This document shows positions 47,310-58,645 of a DNA stretch of 64,000 bases, piece by piece. This stretch comes from Epiperipatus broadwayi (lineage: Eukaryota > Onychophora > Udeonychophora > Euonychophora > Peripatidae): positions 5,920,855 through 5,984,854 of the forward strand of contig JAQFVV010000049.1 of NCBI GenBank assembly GCA_028023455.1. The letters are read 5' to 3'. Every line of letters begins with the position of its first letter. Position 1 is the stretch's first letter. The translations under genes and the position numbers were made by a program. The notes beneath the pieces were generated by a model, which was not told the origin of the DNA, did not search any database, and saw only the letters and a program-made list of their open reading frames with translations.

Positions 47310-48919
47310 GTAAATGAGCATTTAAATATTCTCATCTAAAGGATACAACAATAGAAATACAAACAACTTCATCTATTCAAACACTTCTCATCACCACAGT
47401 TAATTGCCAATCTTGATAAATATTGAGCATCCTTAATTGTTCCTCAACGAACAGCTATTAGAAACACTTGCAATCGGTTATCATTTTTTATCTTATAAGT
47501 TTGTACGAATGATTAAAACGTAATTAGGAAAGCTGCAATTTAAAAAAGTTAAATATTTTAATTTAGTCGATTATTTTACTTTATAATCTTTACTTCGACC
47601 TTACAAATACTTCATACAAAATAAATAATAAAAAGAAATATATTTTGAGAGTTTAGTGCATTTTAGATTCCTCCCCTCCCTAATGTTTTTTTTATTTATA
47701 CAATGAAAAAAACTTATTACAACTATGGACCAAATAAACTATATATATATACTTTTATTACAAATATTATAGTTAAATTAATTTCTTATTTACGACATGT
47801 GTTTAATTTATTTTATTAAAAATTGAAGTTTTTTTTTTTTTAGCAATAAATATAAGTGATTTTTATTTTTACCGTAAGCATAAAAACCGAAGCATTACTA
47901 ATAGAAAGAAGACAAAATTGATATTAAATATTTTATAAGAAAAAAAGTAGATTTTTATCCTGTATTAAGAAAAACTTACTTTAAATCAATGACCTGTGAA
48001 ATTTGAAGTGAGAAATCATCATTAACCGCAACTTTGTTATTTATGAACGGTAAAATAAAATATATACATTAAATAAAAATAAAAAAGGCAGGGGAGAGCG
48101 GGAGGCATGATAATTTATCTGCTACTTTCAAATTTTTTTTTTACTTTCTAAAAATATAAAACTAAATCATTGAAGAATTTATCGAAAGAAATCAAATTTT
48201 CTTTAAACAATGATAAGTAAAAAAAAAATCAATAGGATTTTGAACTCTGAATTTCAACAAAACTTTTAACTTTATATTATTTTGAATTTCAAACTTTTAC
48301 GATCAAGGTTTCATAAATAATAAGATTAGTAGAACATAGCAGAAATAAGACCTTGAAATAAAAATAAGCTCTATACATTCAGAATAGCGTTTTATCATAA
48401 AAATATTATTAAATACACAATTTTTAAGTAAAGATTTGTGAAAAATGGTGAACATTGAAAATGTTATTGGTCAGGGAATTCATCTGCCGTATTCATGAAC
48501 TTGTGAGTTCGAACTTAGATAAGTAAATCTTAGAATTTTTAACATTACAAAATGAGATACGATGGTTTTTTGTTAAGTAACCAGTCTAACATATATTTCT
48601 ATTAAGTAGTGACATAAATGAATATCTAGATTATTTAGACAAATATTTCAATTTAATCTGGATTGCTAAGATAAATATCAATATTATGGTTTAAAAATAA
48701 AAAATACAATTGCAGTATATATAAGCCAATCTTCACTATTGATGGAATAGATGGCATACTCCTATGGGAGTTAGTTTATCTTTACATTTATATGATATAC
48801 TATGGATAGCCATAAAAAACTATAATTACCATTTTTAAAAATTAAAATTTAAAATATTTTTTTTTGTAAAAAGGCAATATGCAATTAAATTTTTTGTATT
48901 ACCTTCTTCATGAAATACT
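47310..48919. other. No gene seen; weak tRNA-like string
   Basis: AT-rich. 48,463-48,525 (TTGGTCAGGGAATTCATC then GTGAGTTCGAACTTAG) has a B-box-like end but no credible cloverleaf. Confidence 0.35.
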
Positions 48920-49085
48920 ACATTTCTTTACTACTACTACTTTTATTACTTCTGCTGCTACTCCTACTGCTGCTGCTTCTCCAACATTACTCCTATGAGT
49001 ACAATGACAACTGCAATGACTACTGTGACTACAGCTACTACTATTACTAGTACTATCATTACTACTACTACCATTACCTCTTTTC
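48920..49085. repeat. Degenerate (TAC/TGC)n triplet tract
   Basis: CTACTACTACT, CTGCTGCTACTCCTACTGC and similar imperfect triplets just beyond the 3' end of LINE copy E. Confidence 0.8.
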
Positions 49086-49087
49086 CT

Positions 49088-50538
49088 TTTTATTATTATT
49101 ATTATATTTCAGCACACTATTTTGTATCAATTGTTACTTCAAATAAGGTTACACTAGGATTACACATACTTATATGAAAAATTCTTTTTACTATTGGTTT
49201 AGTCCTTGATTCTGAAGGTTACCTTGTTCAACAAGGTAAAAAAGCATTCATTGTTATTGTTGATTGGCCATCAATGGGGTTGGGTAAGCTGATCTCTTTT
49301 TTTTTTTAATTATTTTTATATGAGTATTATTTTCAGTCTTTTTCATAATGCTAAGTGCATTTTGAAGAGAGACCATATTGCTGAAAAAATGTCCTATGGT
49401 GCAAGCATACTGTCTCTATTCTTGAGTTTTTTTAGTTTGTTGCAGTAGGTATTGGGGTGTCTTCATGAACTGTTTTCAAATGTGAATATGCAATGGGTAC
49501 ACCATTATGCATATAGCTGAGGATGGCTGCATGTATTATTGATATTGCTGTATTTTATATGCATCTAGTATGTTACCTATTGTGGTACCATTTTGTCTGT
49601 AGTTGTTCTGCATCATTAGTCACACTTTTTCTAGGACTAAAGAATCATATAGGAAGTGAGTTTGTGTTTCTTCCTTTCTGTGAGATAATATACATAGTGG
49701 ATCAATATTTGTGCAAAATCTCTTGTACTGAATGAAATATGTTGTTGGTAAAATATTCAAGTAAAGTTTGTTAATAAAATTAAAAAATTTTGGTTCCAGG
49801 CACTATCTATTTGAACTTGCTTAACAGTTGGTTTAGTACTATGGGTTGGTTATTTATTGCTTGGTCTGGAAACAGTAGATTTTCTATTTGCCAATATGTG
49901 TATTTATTTGTGTTTTTAGTATTCTTCTTATGCGTCTACATATTGCAAGCAGAGTAGAAATGTAGTTATATGTGGGGAGGCCTATTACTGGGTGTAATTT
50001 CTATTATTACCTATGTCTCTGGAAAATGTTCTAAATATGGCTATGAGAAGACTTAATGTTTTTGGGTGTGAAACACTGATATTGCATGTAGTCCAAGACC
50101 ATTCCATTTTATAGGGTGGTTTAGTTATTTTATTGAGATGACTATTACTTTTATTTTCCATAATAGGTTGTTGCATAGTGAGTTCATTGCTGTAGTAAAT
50201 GATTTTGTGAAATTTATTATTGGCAGATAGTAGGTGATTTTTGTCATAATATTTCATTCCTGCCCAAGCGGAAAGGGAAACCCAGAAATACATTAGGTTT
50301 TTCTTGATATATCTGAGCATTTAATTTACCTGTAAATATTGCCCATGCATCTGATAGTTGATTTTTTAGCATGAATGTTGCTGTATAATCATTTATTATT
50401 TCCTCAAGTATAGATAATTGCTTCTTTGATTGTAGAAATACTATGACATCGTCCATGTAAGCTATACATAGCAAATATGTATTGGTTTGTAGAATTGGAA
50501 TTCTTTGAATTTTTTTTTAATTTGCTGCCGAAAGGATT
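49088..50538 (-). mobile_element. 5'-truncated LINE copy E
   Basis: Tail (AAT)n at 49,088-49,106 on the minus strand, 3' UTR, then coding remnants up to the reverse transcriptase YMDD. 5' truncation at about 50,538, abutting the (AAT)n tail of the next copy. It is the first of four same-strand copies in a row. Confidence 0.75.
49340..50520 (-). pseudogene. LINE ORF2 fragment with YMDD, heavily broken
   Basis: The frame 50,244-50,474 begins at CIAYMDDVIVF and continues KKQLSILEEIINDYTATF and FLGFPF, the family's RT end. 49,985-50,320 overlaps in another frame (KMEWSWTTCNISVSHPKTLS, homologous to the GLGLHSISVFQTQKT stretch of copy C). The last part near 49,370-49,480 reads RHPNTYCNKLKKLKNRDSML and IFSAIWSLFKM with a stop in place of Trp. 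The zinc-binding segment between is too decayed to score. Numerous stops and shifts; older than copies B and C. Confidence 0.7.
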
Positions 50539-50689
50539 GTTGTTATTATTATTCAATGATAAGCTTTATTTGTCTTAGAGAGTTACAAAAATTTTGCATA
50601 CCTTGGATTGTTGTTGTTTACATGGGCAATACATAGTTCTAGGTTTACATATATAAAAGCTGAATTGTTGGTTTACATAGGATTTCAGG
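50539..50689 (-). mobile_element. Very short LINE 3' end (copy F, about 150 bp)
   Basis: On the minus strand a 3' UTR-like segment with CAAATAAAGCTTATCATTG runs into AATAATAATAAC. Its right edge is the (AAT/ATC)n tail of copy B. A dead-on-arrival insertion of the same kind. Confidence 0.5.
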
Positions 50690-50705
50690 AATAATAATAA
50701 TTATT

Positions 50706-50737
<32 letters not shown>

Positions 50738-52347
50738 ATGATGTTTCAAAGAAAACTTTATTGAGTCTAAAAGGTTACAGAGTCAGATCTAATAATATAT
50801 TGATTTCTATTACAATTGCAAAACAAATTACAACTATGCAAGGAGTCCAATTAAGACATCTTTTTCAATGCATAAGTCTTTATCATTTCTGCATACTTTT
50901 TTCTTGTTTTAGAATCTGGTTTTCTATTTAGTTCATTTTATGCTTACATCTCTTTAAATTTGAAAATTTCTGATATTGAAAATGTCACCATCTATCATAT
51001 TGGACTTATATTTCATAGACTGGATCTTGTTTTCAAGTGTGACCATGTGGCTGCAAACACATCAAGTTGAGCATGGATGCTGTCTCTTTTTCTGAACAAT
51101 TCTAGTTTTATTGAGTATGTTGCTGGGTGGCATCGAGGGTTATTAGCAAGAATAAAGGTGCATCTGGTACACCAGTAAGCATAAAGGCTGTATGTTGCTG
51201 CATGAATAGCAGAGATGTTGTCTTTTTTGAATGTATTTATTATTTCATCAATTGAAATAACATCCTTTCTGTATGTGGGAAACATTGTGTGATGAATTGT
51301 TTCCAGTGCAGTGCAGAAATGAAGGAAGTGATCCTGTGTCTCTTCTTTTCTATGACATAGTCCACAAAGAGGGTCTATATTTGTATAGAATCTATGAAAT
51401 CTAAGGAAATGTGTTGTGGGCAGAGCATTTAGATTAAGCTTAATCAAAAAGTCAAATAATTTTGGTTCTAGTGACCACTTTCTGAATTGTTGCAGTAGTT
51501 GCCTGTTGTCTATCCAAAGAGCTGATGGATATAGATGAGGTGTCTGGTTTGGGTTTAGGATATTATAAATGTCCCAGTATGTATATTTGTTGTCATTATT
51601 GAGTGATATTTTGTTATATATTGACTTGAGTACTTCAATTAGTGTGGATAGATATCCATATGAAGGGAGTGTTCTGTCTCTGGGTGTTATATTGATCACA
51701 CACTCCAGGTCTTGAAATCTTTTTATGGTGGCTGTTAGTAGATTTATTGATTTCTGTGTGTAAAAAACATCGATTGTATGGAGTCTGAGTCCATTGCTAA
51801 ATGGTGGTCTGCTGAGGTTTTTTAAAGAGATCACCACTGTCTTTCTCTTCCATATTAGTTTGTTACAGTCTGATGAGATTTTTGATATGAATGTTTTTGC
51901 AAATTTAATTGTAGGTGTATAGTAGGTAATTTTTGTAATTATAAGTTGATTATATAGTGCTATCTTTGTGTATATTGACAAGTATGACTTTTCAAGTGAG
52001 GTTGTGATTTTTTCAGCATCTTTCTTTAATTTATTTTGAATTTTTTGCCTCATTCCATTGGTGCCAAGTTAGAATGGAAAAGCAAGGAAAGCAGATGGTT
52101 TACCATTAGACATCTCTGTACAGTGATTGCCTGTGTATATTGACCATGCTGTAGCTTTATTTGTGTTAATTTTTAAATTAAAATTTGAGGTATAATTCTT
52201 GATTATCTCTTGTAATATGGGGAGGTTCTTTTTAGAGGGGAAGAAAATAGTTACATCATCCATATAGGCTATGCATGATATATTTAAAGCAGTGTTTGAG
52301 ATTTGAATACCTTTTATTTTTTCTGTATCTCTATTAATAGAGGGTTT
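50690..52347 (-). mobile_element. 5'-truncated LINE copy B
   Basis: From a tail of (ATC)n/(AAT)n at 50,690-50,733, through a 3' UTR with CAATAAAG, to coding sequence whose 5' break lies at the ATAAACCCTCTATTA position (INPLL in the protein), directly against the 220-bp ATT tract. Confidence 0.8.
51013..52340 (-). pseudogene. LINE ORF2 C-terminal half, best preserved copy of zf-RVT
   Basis: 52,069-52,263 (with the YMDD just upstream in the same frame: CIAYMDDVTIFF) ends at a stop after FLAFPF; a one-base shift then opens 346 codons, 51,013-52,053. These contain KTVVISLKNLSRPP, KWSLEPKLFDFLIKLNLNAL, an intact zinc cluster DPLCGLCHRKEETQDHFLHF followed by Cys, and the family end YAYWCTRC ... 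FAATWSHLK. The zf-RVT ligand pattern here (CxxC, then H and C) can serve as the family reference. Only one frameshift in about 1.3 kb, so this copy is relatively young, but it lacks endonuclease and most of the RT. Confidence 0.8.
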
Positions 52348-52570
<223 letters not shown>

Positions 52571-52879
52571 GTTTTAAAGGTAACTTTATTCAAAAACAAG
52601 TGGTTACATTGGTTGTTGATTCAACATAGTGTTATACATAGGTTTACACAGTTATTACATTACAGTCTGTATGTTTGATTAGAGTCTCTTTGCACTTAAA
52701 AATTGTCTTTTTAGAACTTGGATAGTGGCTTTCACAATGTTTAGATTTTTCAACACTTTATGAAATATTTATTGTCCAAGTTTATGTACAATATAAATCA
52801 ATGATCATGGTTTCAGTAATTTTTCCATGTTCTTGCAACACTGAATTTCATGTTTGCCTCTGTCCTTTTCTATTGTATC
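52571..52879 (-). other. 3' UTR of LINE copy C
   Basis: About 300 nt with no frame, with a polyadenylation-like GAATAAAG near the end, running straight into the ATT tract. Confidence 0.55.
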
Positions 52880-53106
52880 CTTTATTATAAAGTGGCCTGA
52901 ATTTTAAAAAGAGACCATGTTGCTGCAAAGATATCAGGTGGTGCAATGATACTGTCTCTTTTTTTTATTTTTTGCAATTTGTTCTTATAGGTGTTAGGGT
53001 GCCTTCTTGTGTTGTTGCCCAGTGTAAAAGTGCATCTGGTACACCAGAATGCATATAGGCTGAAAGTGGCTGCCCTAATGGTGGGTATTCCATTATTTTT
53101 GAATGT

Positions 53107-54757
53107 TTATAGAATCTCATCTATTGTTGTTCCATTTTTCCTATATCCGCCAACCATCATCTGTCTTACTTTTTCAAGACCTGAACAATTATGTATGAAA
53201 TGGTCCTGTGTTTCCTCATCCCTGTGACACAGCATACCCAAGGGATCTATATTTATATAGAATCTTCTGTATCTAATAAAATGACTTGTAGGTAGTGCTT
53301 TCAAATTGACTTTAATTATGAAATCGTAAAATTTTGGTTCCAGGTACCATTTCCTAAATTTTTTAAGTAATTGGCTGTTATCAATTCCCAATACAGATAT
53401 TTGGTTATTCTCAGATTGTTTTTGTGTTAGGAAATCATGTATTTGCCAATAAGTATATTTTATTGGACTTTTCAGCGTTACTTTGTTTTTGATGCTCTCA
53501 ATGCTTTCAAGCAACATAAAGATATAATTGTTTGTGGGTGGTGGACGATCTGTGGGTATGATCTCCAGTATTGGTTCAATATCTGGAAATCTTTTGACTA
53601 TGGCTATTAGCAGATTTATTGTTTTTTGTGTCTGAAACACTGATATTGAGTGAAGTCCCAGACCATTCCATTTTGTTGGTTGGTTGAGTTGCTTTATTGA
53701 AATGGCAACTACTTTCCTGTTCCATAGTAGTTTGCTACAAAATGAATTAATTGAGGCTGTAAATGGTTTTGTGAAACTAATTATTGGTAAATAGTAGCTT
53801 ATTTTTGACATTATGAGTTGATTGAATAATGATATTTTTGTGTATAATGATAGATATGATCTGGATAATGATTCTGTGATTCTTTCTGCATCCACTTTGA
53901 GTTTGTTTTGTATTGTTGTTCTCATTTGATTCATTCCCTGATAAAATGGAAAACCTAGAAAACTGCTGGGCTTTCCTTGATAAATTTGTTTGTTTACTTT
54001 CCCTGTAAAAATTGTCCAAGCAGCTGACTTATTGATATTGATTTTAAGTTTGAATTTTTTTGTATATTTTTCTATGATGTTTTGTAGTGTGTGTAGTTGC
54101 TTTTTTGATGCTAAGAATATTGTGATATCATCCATATAAGCTATACAAGGAATGTATCTTTTTGTATTTGGTATTAACACTCCCTGTATTTTTTTTTCAA
54201 TTTCTTCCAATAAGGGGTTTATGTAGAATGTGAACAGTAGTGTACTCAGTGGTGACCCTTGTGGTATTGATTGAGTGGGATAGAATGATCATGATGTTCT
54301 TCCATTAAGTGTGATATGTACTTCTCTGTTTAAAAGTAGGTTGGCTATTGCATATAATATTGATCGTGGTATTTGTGTTTCCTTTAGTTGGTTTAGTAAG
54401 ATTTTTATTGGTACCGAGTCGGAAAGCACTTTCAAAATCTAGTTGTACTGCAATTGGAGCATATTTCTTCTTCTTAATTACTGAGTTAATTATAGTTTTA
54501 AAGATTAGTGCTGCCTGACCTGTGGATGAGCCTTTCTTTGCATACTGATGTTGTGATATTTTTGTCAGTATAAATGGTTCAATTTTCACCTTTATTACTT
54601 TTTCTAGCAGTTTAATTCCTAAAGGCTCCATTGAGATAGGTCTGAAGTTGGTGATCTTGGTAATAGGTTCTTGTTTTTTCATAAATGGTACCATTGATAT
54701 TTTGTATAATCCCTGTATGCTATAAATTTTTGTGATATTTGATTTGCCAATTGACAC
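53107..54757 (-). pseudogene. LINE ORF2 reverse transcriptase and zf-RVT, broken
   Basis: 54,305-54,757 carries NFRPISMEPL and VQLDFESAF (RT motifs 1 and A), then shifts by one base near 54,420. The correct frame continues through an in-frame TGA at about 54,286 to IPQGSPLSTL and joins the 367-codon frame 53,107-54,210 with the catalytic AYMDDI (residues 24-29), INKSAAW, FLGFPF, KWYLEPKFYDFIIKVNLKAL and the zinc-binding domain. There the first Cys of the usual pair is Gly (DPLGMLCHRDEETQDHF). A TAG with a frame change at about 53,107 cuts off the last 70 or so codons, which persist to about 52,880 in another frame. Confidence 0.8.
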
Positions 54758-56060
54758 AGGTATGTATTTGTAATTTGGCTAAGATGTGCAAGTACAAACT
54801 GTGGAATGCCTGGAGGTCCTGGATGACATGTGGGTGGGATTGATCTAACACTACCTTAAAATCCTCGATTTTAAATGGCATCTCATCTTCAGTTGTTCCA
54901 AAATAATCTTCTTTGGGTGTGAATTGTGCATGCTTAGTTAGCTTTGTTTTGAAATAGTTATATATAGGTGCAATCATGTTAAATCCTGCTGTAATCTTAT
55001 TTTCCAATTCCAGCACCATGGGAACTTTATTTATGGATGGGTACCCCAAAGCCCACCTAATATATCCGCATGTCCATGTGTGTGGCTGTGCTAGGCAATT
55101 TTTTTTCTTTTTTATGCTTAGATATTGTTTTAATTTATTGCAAGTCTGTTTATAGAGCTGGGTGAGTTTAATTATGTTTGTTTGATTATGTTGAACCGGT
55201 TTAGCCAGACTGATTCTTTTGTATATTTCATCTGCTAATGTAATTAGCCTGGAGGGAGGGATTGATTTTTGTGTGATATGGTTTATATTAAATGAAAGCA
55301 TGTTAGTGTAAGCTATGTATCTGGATATCGGGTCTAATTCAAGCTGATTCATTTTATTTATCATTAAATAAATTTCTGAAAAAAGTGACTCCGTAGTATT
55401 GTCTGGTAGTAGAATCCTGATCGTTTTTTGCAAATTAATTATTGCGCTGCGGTGTGTGTTTATGTTTAGCGTTATTATCTGCGCTGCATGGTCTGAAAAA
55501 GGGGTTGGGGAAAGAGCTATTTCTATTGAATGGTGCAGCATTGGGGAATAAAACATTAGATCTATTAAAGTTCCGTATCTATTGTTATAAAAAGATATAG
55601 AGTTAGGTGGTAGAAAATCTTCTGCACTCATGAGTGGAAATGTTAACTGGTGTATCCATTTCGTAATAAATTTCTTATAACTTATGTTGAAATCTCCTGT
55701 AAGAATAGTTGGGTAGGGATTGTTTGAGAGGATTGAGTTAATTGTTGTTATTATTTTGTTAATTACAGTTGGTCCTGGTGGTATATATACAAATATAATA
55801 TTTATTGAGAAGTTTTTATTATTGAATGTGGTTATTAATAGATTCGCGTCTATGTATATTATTTTAAACGTTGTAAAGGGACTTCTTTGGCTTATAAAAA
55901 TTCCTGTTCCACCTGAGGGCATTAGTGTGTCTCTAGAGCATGCGCAAAAACCCATTTTATTCATAAGTTGTGCTGGATTTATTTGCGATCCGTTGTAGAT
56001 TTTCGTTTCTACAAGTCCTAAAATGGTAGGTTGGAGAGTCGGAAGAGAAAGAGATTTCTT
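54720..56060 (-). pseudogene. LINE ORF2 N-terminal part: APE-type endonuclease
   Basis: The 414-codon ATG frame (54,720-55,964) is open further upstream to about 56,050, where GLVETKI, the first endonuclease catalytic region, is seen. Within the 414 codons: the GDFN motif at residues 90-93, the LIDLMF motif at 134-139 and SDH at 157-159, the signature of APE-like endonucleases that nick target DNA. A preceding segment (STRLNSKKKIQEI, about 56,055-56,100) sits in another frame, so a shift lies near 56,050. The remaining part is the linker toward the RT. The frame ends at 54,720 with no RT; the RT continues in a shifted frame. Confidence 0.75.
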
Positions 56061-56162
56061 GTATTTTTTTCTTCGAGTTCAGACGTGTGCTCATTTATTG
56101 CCGATCTTAATTTTCATTGAGTTTAACTTATATTGCGAGGGAGATTTAAATTGGATCATGGT

Positions 56163-56345
56163 TTATTCTGCCGTTTTTGTTTGCATGTTTTTTTCCTGTG
56201 GTGATTCTGTTTGTGTTTGGATACGTGTGTTATAGTGTGGTGATTTTTTTAATTTTTTTGCTTCTGGTGTGGTTAGTTCTATTTCCATCTCTTCTGCTGT
56301 GGTTTCTTCTGTTAAATTAATCTGATTATCTTCTTCCTCGTTCAT
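56163..56345 (-). CDS. Small acidic frame overlapping the ORF1 stop by ATGA
   Basis: 60 codons starting at ATG 56,343-56,345, so the ORF1 stop and this start share ATGA. The same frame is open upstream through an A-run at about 56,371-56,380, so a one-base slip there would attach it to ORF1 as an acidic tail (NEEEDNQINLTEETTAEEME...). Either the genuine ORF1 C-terminus cut off by a homopolymer indel (which I favour) or a reinitiated small protein. Confidence 0.45.
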   Translation of the reverse strand: MNEEEDNQINLTEETTAEEMEIELTTPEAKKLKKSPHYNTRIQTQTESPQEKNMQTKTAE

Positions 56346-57613
56346 TTTAATTTTCTTAATTTCTCTTGTTTTTTTTTTGTTTTATGTGTTTTCTTCCTGC
56401 TTTCAATTGATGTGCTTTCTAGCATTGGATAGTACTGTGTTATTTTATCCATGATTTCTGTGGTCGTTTTATTTATTATTATGCTTTCTGATTGCTCATC
56501 ATTTTCATTCGTTTTTCCTTTAAGCTCTTTTGGTAGGTTCTCGTTTTCTTTTTCCTCCATTCTATTTAAATTGGGCGGGTTTTCACTGCTTTGATTTTCC
56601 TTATCTGTTTTAATTTCTCTTGTTGTTATAGTGTTTATTGGATTGCTAATTCTTTCATTTCTATTGGTGCTTTGTAGTGTAGGGTAGTTTAACTCGTCTA
56701 GTTGGTTATTTGTGTCTTCGCTTTCTGTAACGTTTCCTGAGTTTTTTGATGTATTGTTTTTATTTTGCTGTGTTTGTTCATTGCATTCCGTTGCAATATG
56801 TCCTCTTCTTCCACAATGGAAGCAACCTGGCTTAAGCCCTCTGACGTAAATATATAGTGTAGCTTCTTCATCGGTTATGTGTGTGGGGATATTCTCCGGG
56901 TCTACTTGTTTATTCAATTTAATTTTGAATTCAAAGCTATTGGTTAGTATGGGAATTGCTGCTTCTTTAATGTATTTTTGCTGGAGGAAAACGACTTTTC
57001 TGAAAGGATTCATCATTTTTTGGAAATCTTCCATGTTGTAGCCAAAATACGTATTTTTTAAAATTCTGGAGATATTTTTATATTTATTCTCATCGATTGT
57101 TATTAGCGCGAAATTATTTAGCATCTTAATTCGGTTTCTAAATTGTTCTCTTTGCTCATTTTCATAAAACTGGACCGCCACATATCTGCTATTTGGATGG
57201 TCGCCTATGCATTGTACCGATTCAAGCATATTATTTTCATGCAGTGTTTCTATTAGAAGGGATTTGGGGAAACTGTATAGTGTGCAAAGACTATCTGTTA
57301 CAGTGAGTACTATTGATTTATTGGTGAAGAAACGTTTAAACGTCAGGAAAAGTGATCGAGGTATTGTTTTGTTGAACTTCTCTCCAATTTGTTCCAGCAT
57401 TTCATCAGTCCATTCAATATGAGGGGGAAGGGGATCATTTTTATTTTGATCCATAAGATTCAAGTTTTCCAAATCATCTGCTGTTGTTTTCCTGAACCTA
57501 GGACCTTTTGCCGGGCTTACGTAATCTTGGGCTTTTTTTGCTATAGCAGCATATGATTTTCTCGTGCCCTGTGATGGACCACCCACCTGGTTAATCGGTT
57601 GAGCGGTCGCCAT
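56342..57613 (-). CDS. LINE ORF1 protein with CCHC zinc knuckle
   Basis: 423 codons from ATG at 57,611-57,613 (context AAAATGG) to TGA near 56,342. The N-terminus is Ser/Thr/Lys-rich; the middle (about residues 95-250) is a folded-looking segment with an RRM-like hydrophobic pattern (VAVQFYENEQREQFRNRIKM), and residues 264-277 form a retroviral-type zinc knuckle CFHCGRRGHIATEC (C264, C267, H272, C277). The C-terminal third is Asn/Glu/Lys-rich and disordered-looking. ORF1 proteins of this class bind LINE RNA to form the transposition particle. The only intact long frame of the element. It probably ends early because of an A-run; see the next entry. Confidence 0.75.
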   Translation of the reverse strand: MATAQPINQVGGPSQGTRKSYAAIAKKAQDYVSPAKGPRFRKTTADDLENLNLMDQNKNDPLPPHIEWTDEMLEQIGEKFNKTIPRSLFLTFKRFFTNKSIVLTVTDSLCTLYSFPKSLLIETLHENNMLESVQCIGDHPNSRYVAVQFYENEQREQFRNRIKMLNNFALITIDENKYKNISRILKNTYFGYNMEDFQKMMNPFRKVVFLQQKYIKEAAIPILTNSFEFKIKLNKQVDPENIPTHITDEEATLYIYVRGLKPGCFHCGRRGHIATECNEQTQQNKNNTSKNSGNVTESEDTNNQLDELNYPTLQSTNRNERISNPINTITTREIKTDKENQSSENPPNLNRMEEKENENLPKELKGKTNENDEQSESIIINKTTTEIMDKITQYYPMLESTSIESRKKTHKTKKKQEKLRKLK

Positions 57614-58037
57614 TTTAAGTTTTCCAATTAAAGGTATGTTTAAATTCCCTTTTTTTTTTTTTTAAACAAACACTAGTATATATAACCAAAACAATTCAGT
57701 TATCCGCAAAATTATAGAGTTTTGTATATTTGATTTTAAATCTACTCTTATTAAAAAATTTAATTTGCCTGAGATTTTGGCATTAGTTATTAGATCCGCT
57801 AGCTTTTAACTAAGCGTTTGTCTATTAGCGTTAGGTGCGGATTTACGATAAAAAAAAATCTTTGGATTTCTCTGTCCTTTTTTTCTTTTTTTCAATCAAA
57901 ATAAATATTTGAGTGTTTTAAATTGTTTTATTGGACATTTCTATTTGTTATTAGCAAATAAATCTGCATTTTATTAACAAAAAGCTAAGAGGTTCTTTGC
58001 TTACCTGCTACTAGGTTTGTATCCAGGTGGCGCTCTC
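57614..58037 (-). other. 5' UTR of LINE copy C
   Basis: About 425 nt, CpG-richer at its outer end (AGAGAGCGCC), presumably holding the internal promoter. Confidence 0.5.

Positions 58038-58083
<46 letters not shown>
58038..58083. repeat. (ATT)n tract at the 5' junction of LINE copy C
   Basis: About 15 units directly against the LINE 5' end. Confidence 0.9.
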
Positions 58084-58524
58084 GATAAACAGAGCAACTA
58101 GTATAGGAAATGTGATCATGTGATATTATTATTATTATTATTATTATCATCATCATCATCCCTATCACTATCTATTAGAAGAAAAATGAGAGATCTTATG
58201 AATCAGAAAATTATATTAACTAACAAAATTTCAAATATTACTTTTAATAATTGTTTACATAAAACACGTACATTTACTTTGTTTTATATTAAAGTTTGTC
58301 GCTCTAACATATTAAAATTTCACCTTTGTTTTCTTTAGACTTTAAAAAATTTGTTACTTTTCTTTAGACTTTAAAAAATTTGTTACTTATCTTATAAAAA
58401 AGTATGGCATATAATTATATTATTTTTATCAGTTTTACTCATTTATGTATATTATTGTATAGTTGTTATAGTGCAATTCTGTAATTGGCTTAATGCTGTA
58501 GTTTTGTATGGCAAATAAACTGAA

Positions 58525-58618
<94 letters not shown>

Positions 58619-58645
58619 CATCATCATCATCATCATCATTATTAT
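58084..58645 (+). other. Short retroposon-like 3' end with (TTA)n and flanking ATT/ATC tracts
   Basis: (ATT)n(ATC)n at 58,122-58,160; a short tandem duplication of about 28 bp (TTCTTTAGACTTTAAAAAAT) near 58,329-58,386; then TATGGCAAATAAACTGAATT running into (TTA)n at 58,527-58,618 and (TCA)n to 58,640. The last string looks like a plus-strand LINE or SINE tail. No coding sequence recognised. Confidence 0.45.

Larger units (their letters stand above)
52571..58037 (-). mobile_element. Near full-length LINE copy C (5.5 kb)
   Basis: Order on the minus strand: 5' UTR of about 425 nt beginning AGAGAGCGCCACCTGG, ORF1 with a CCHC knuckle, ORF2 with APE-type endonuclease, reverse transcriptase and zf-RVT, 3' UTR with GAATAAAG, then (AAT)n. 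The 5' end abuts another ATT tract (58,038-58,083). The organisation is like L1/Tx1-type or related LINEs; I cannot assign the clade from motifs alone. At least five coding lesions, so inactive. Confidence 0.85.
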
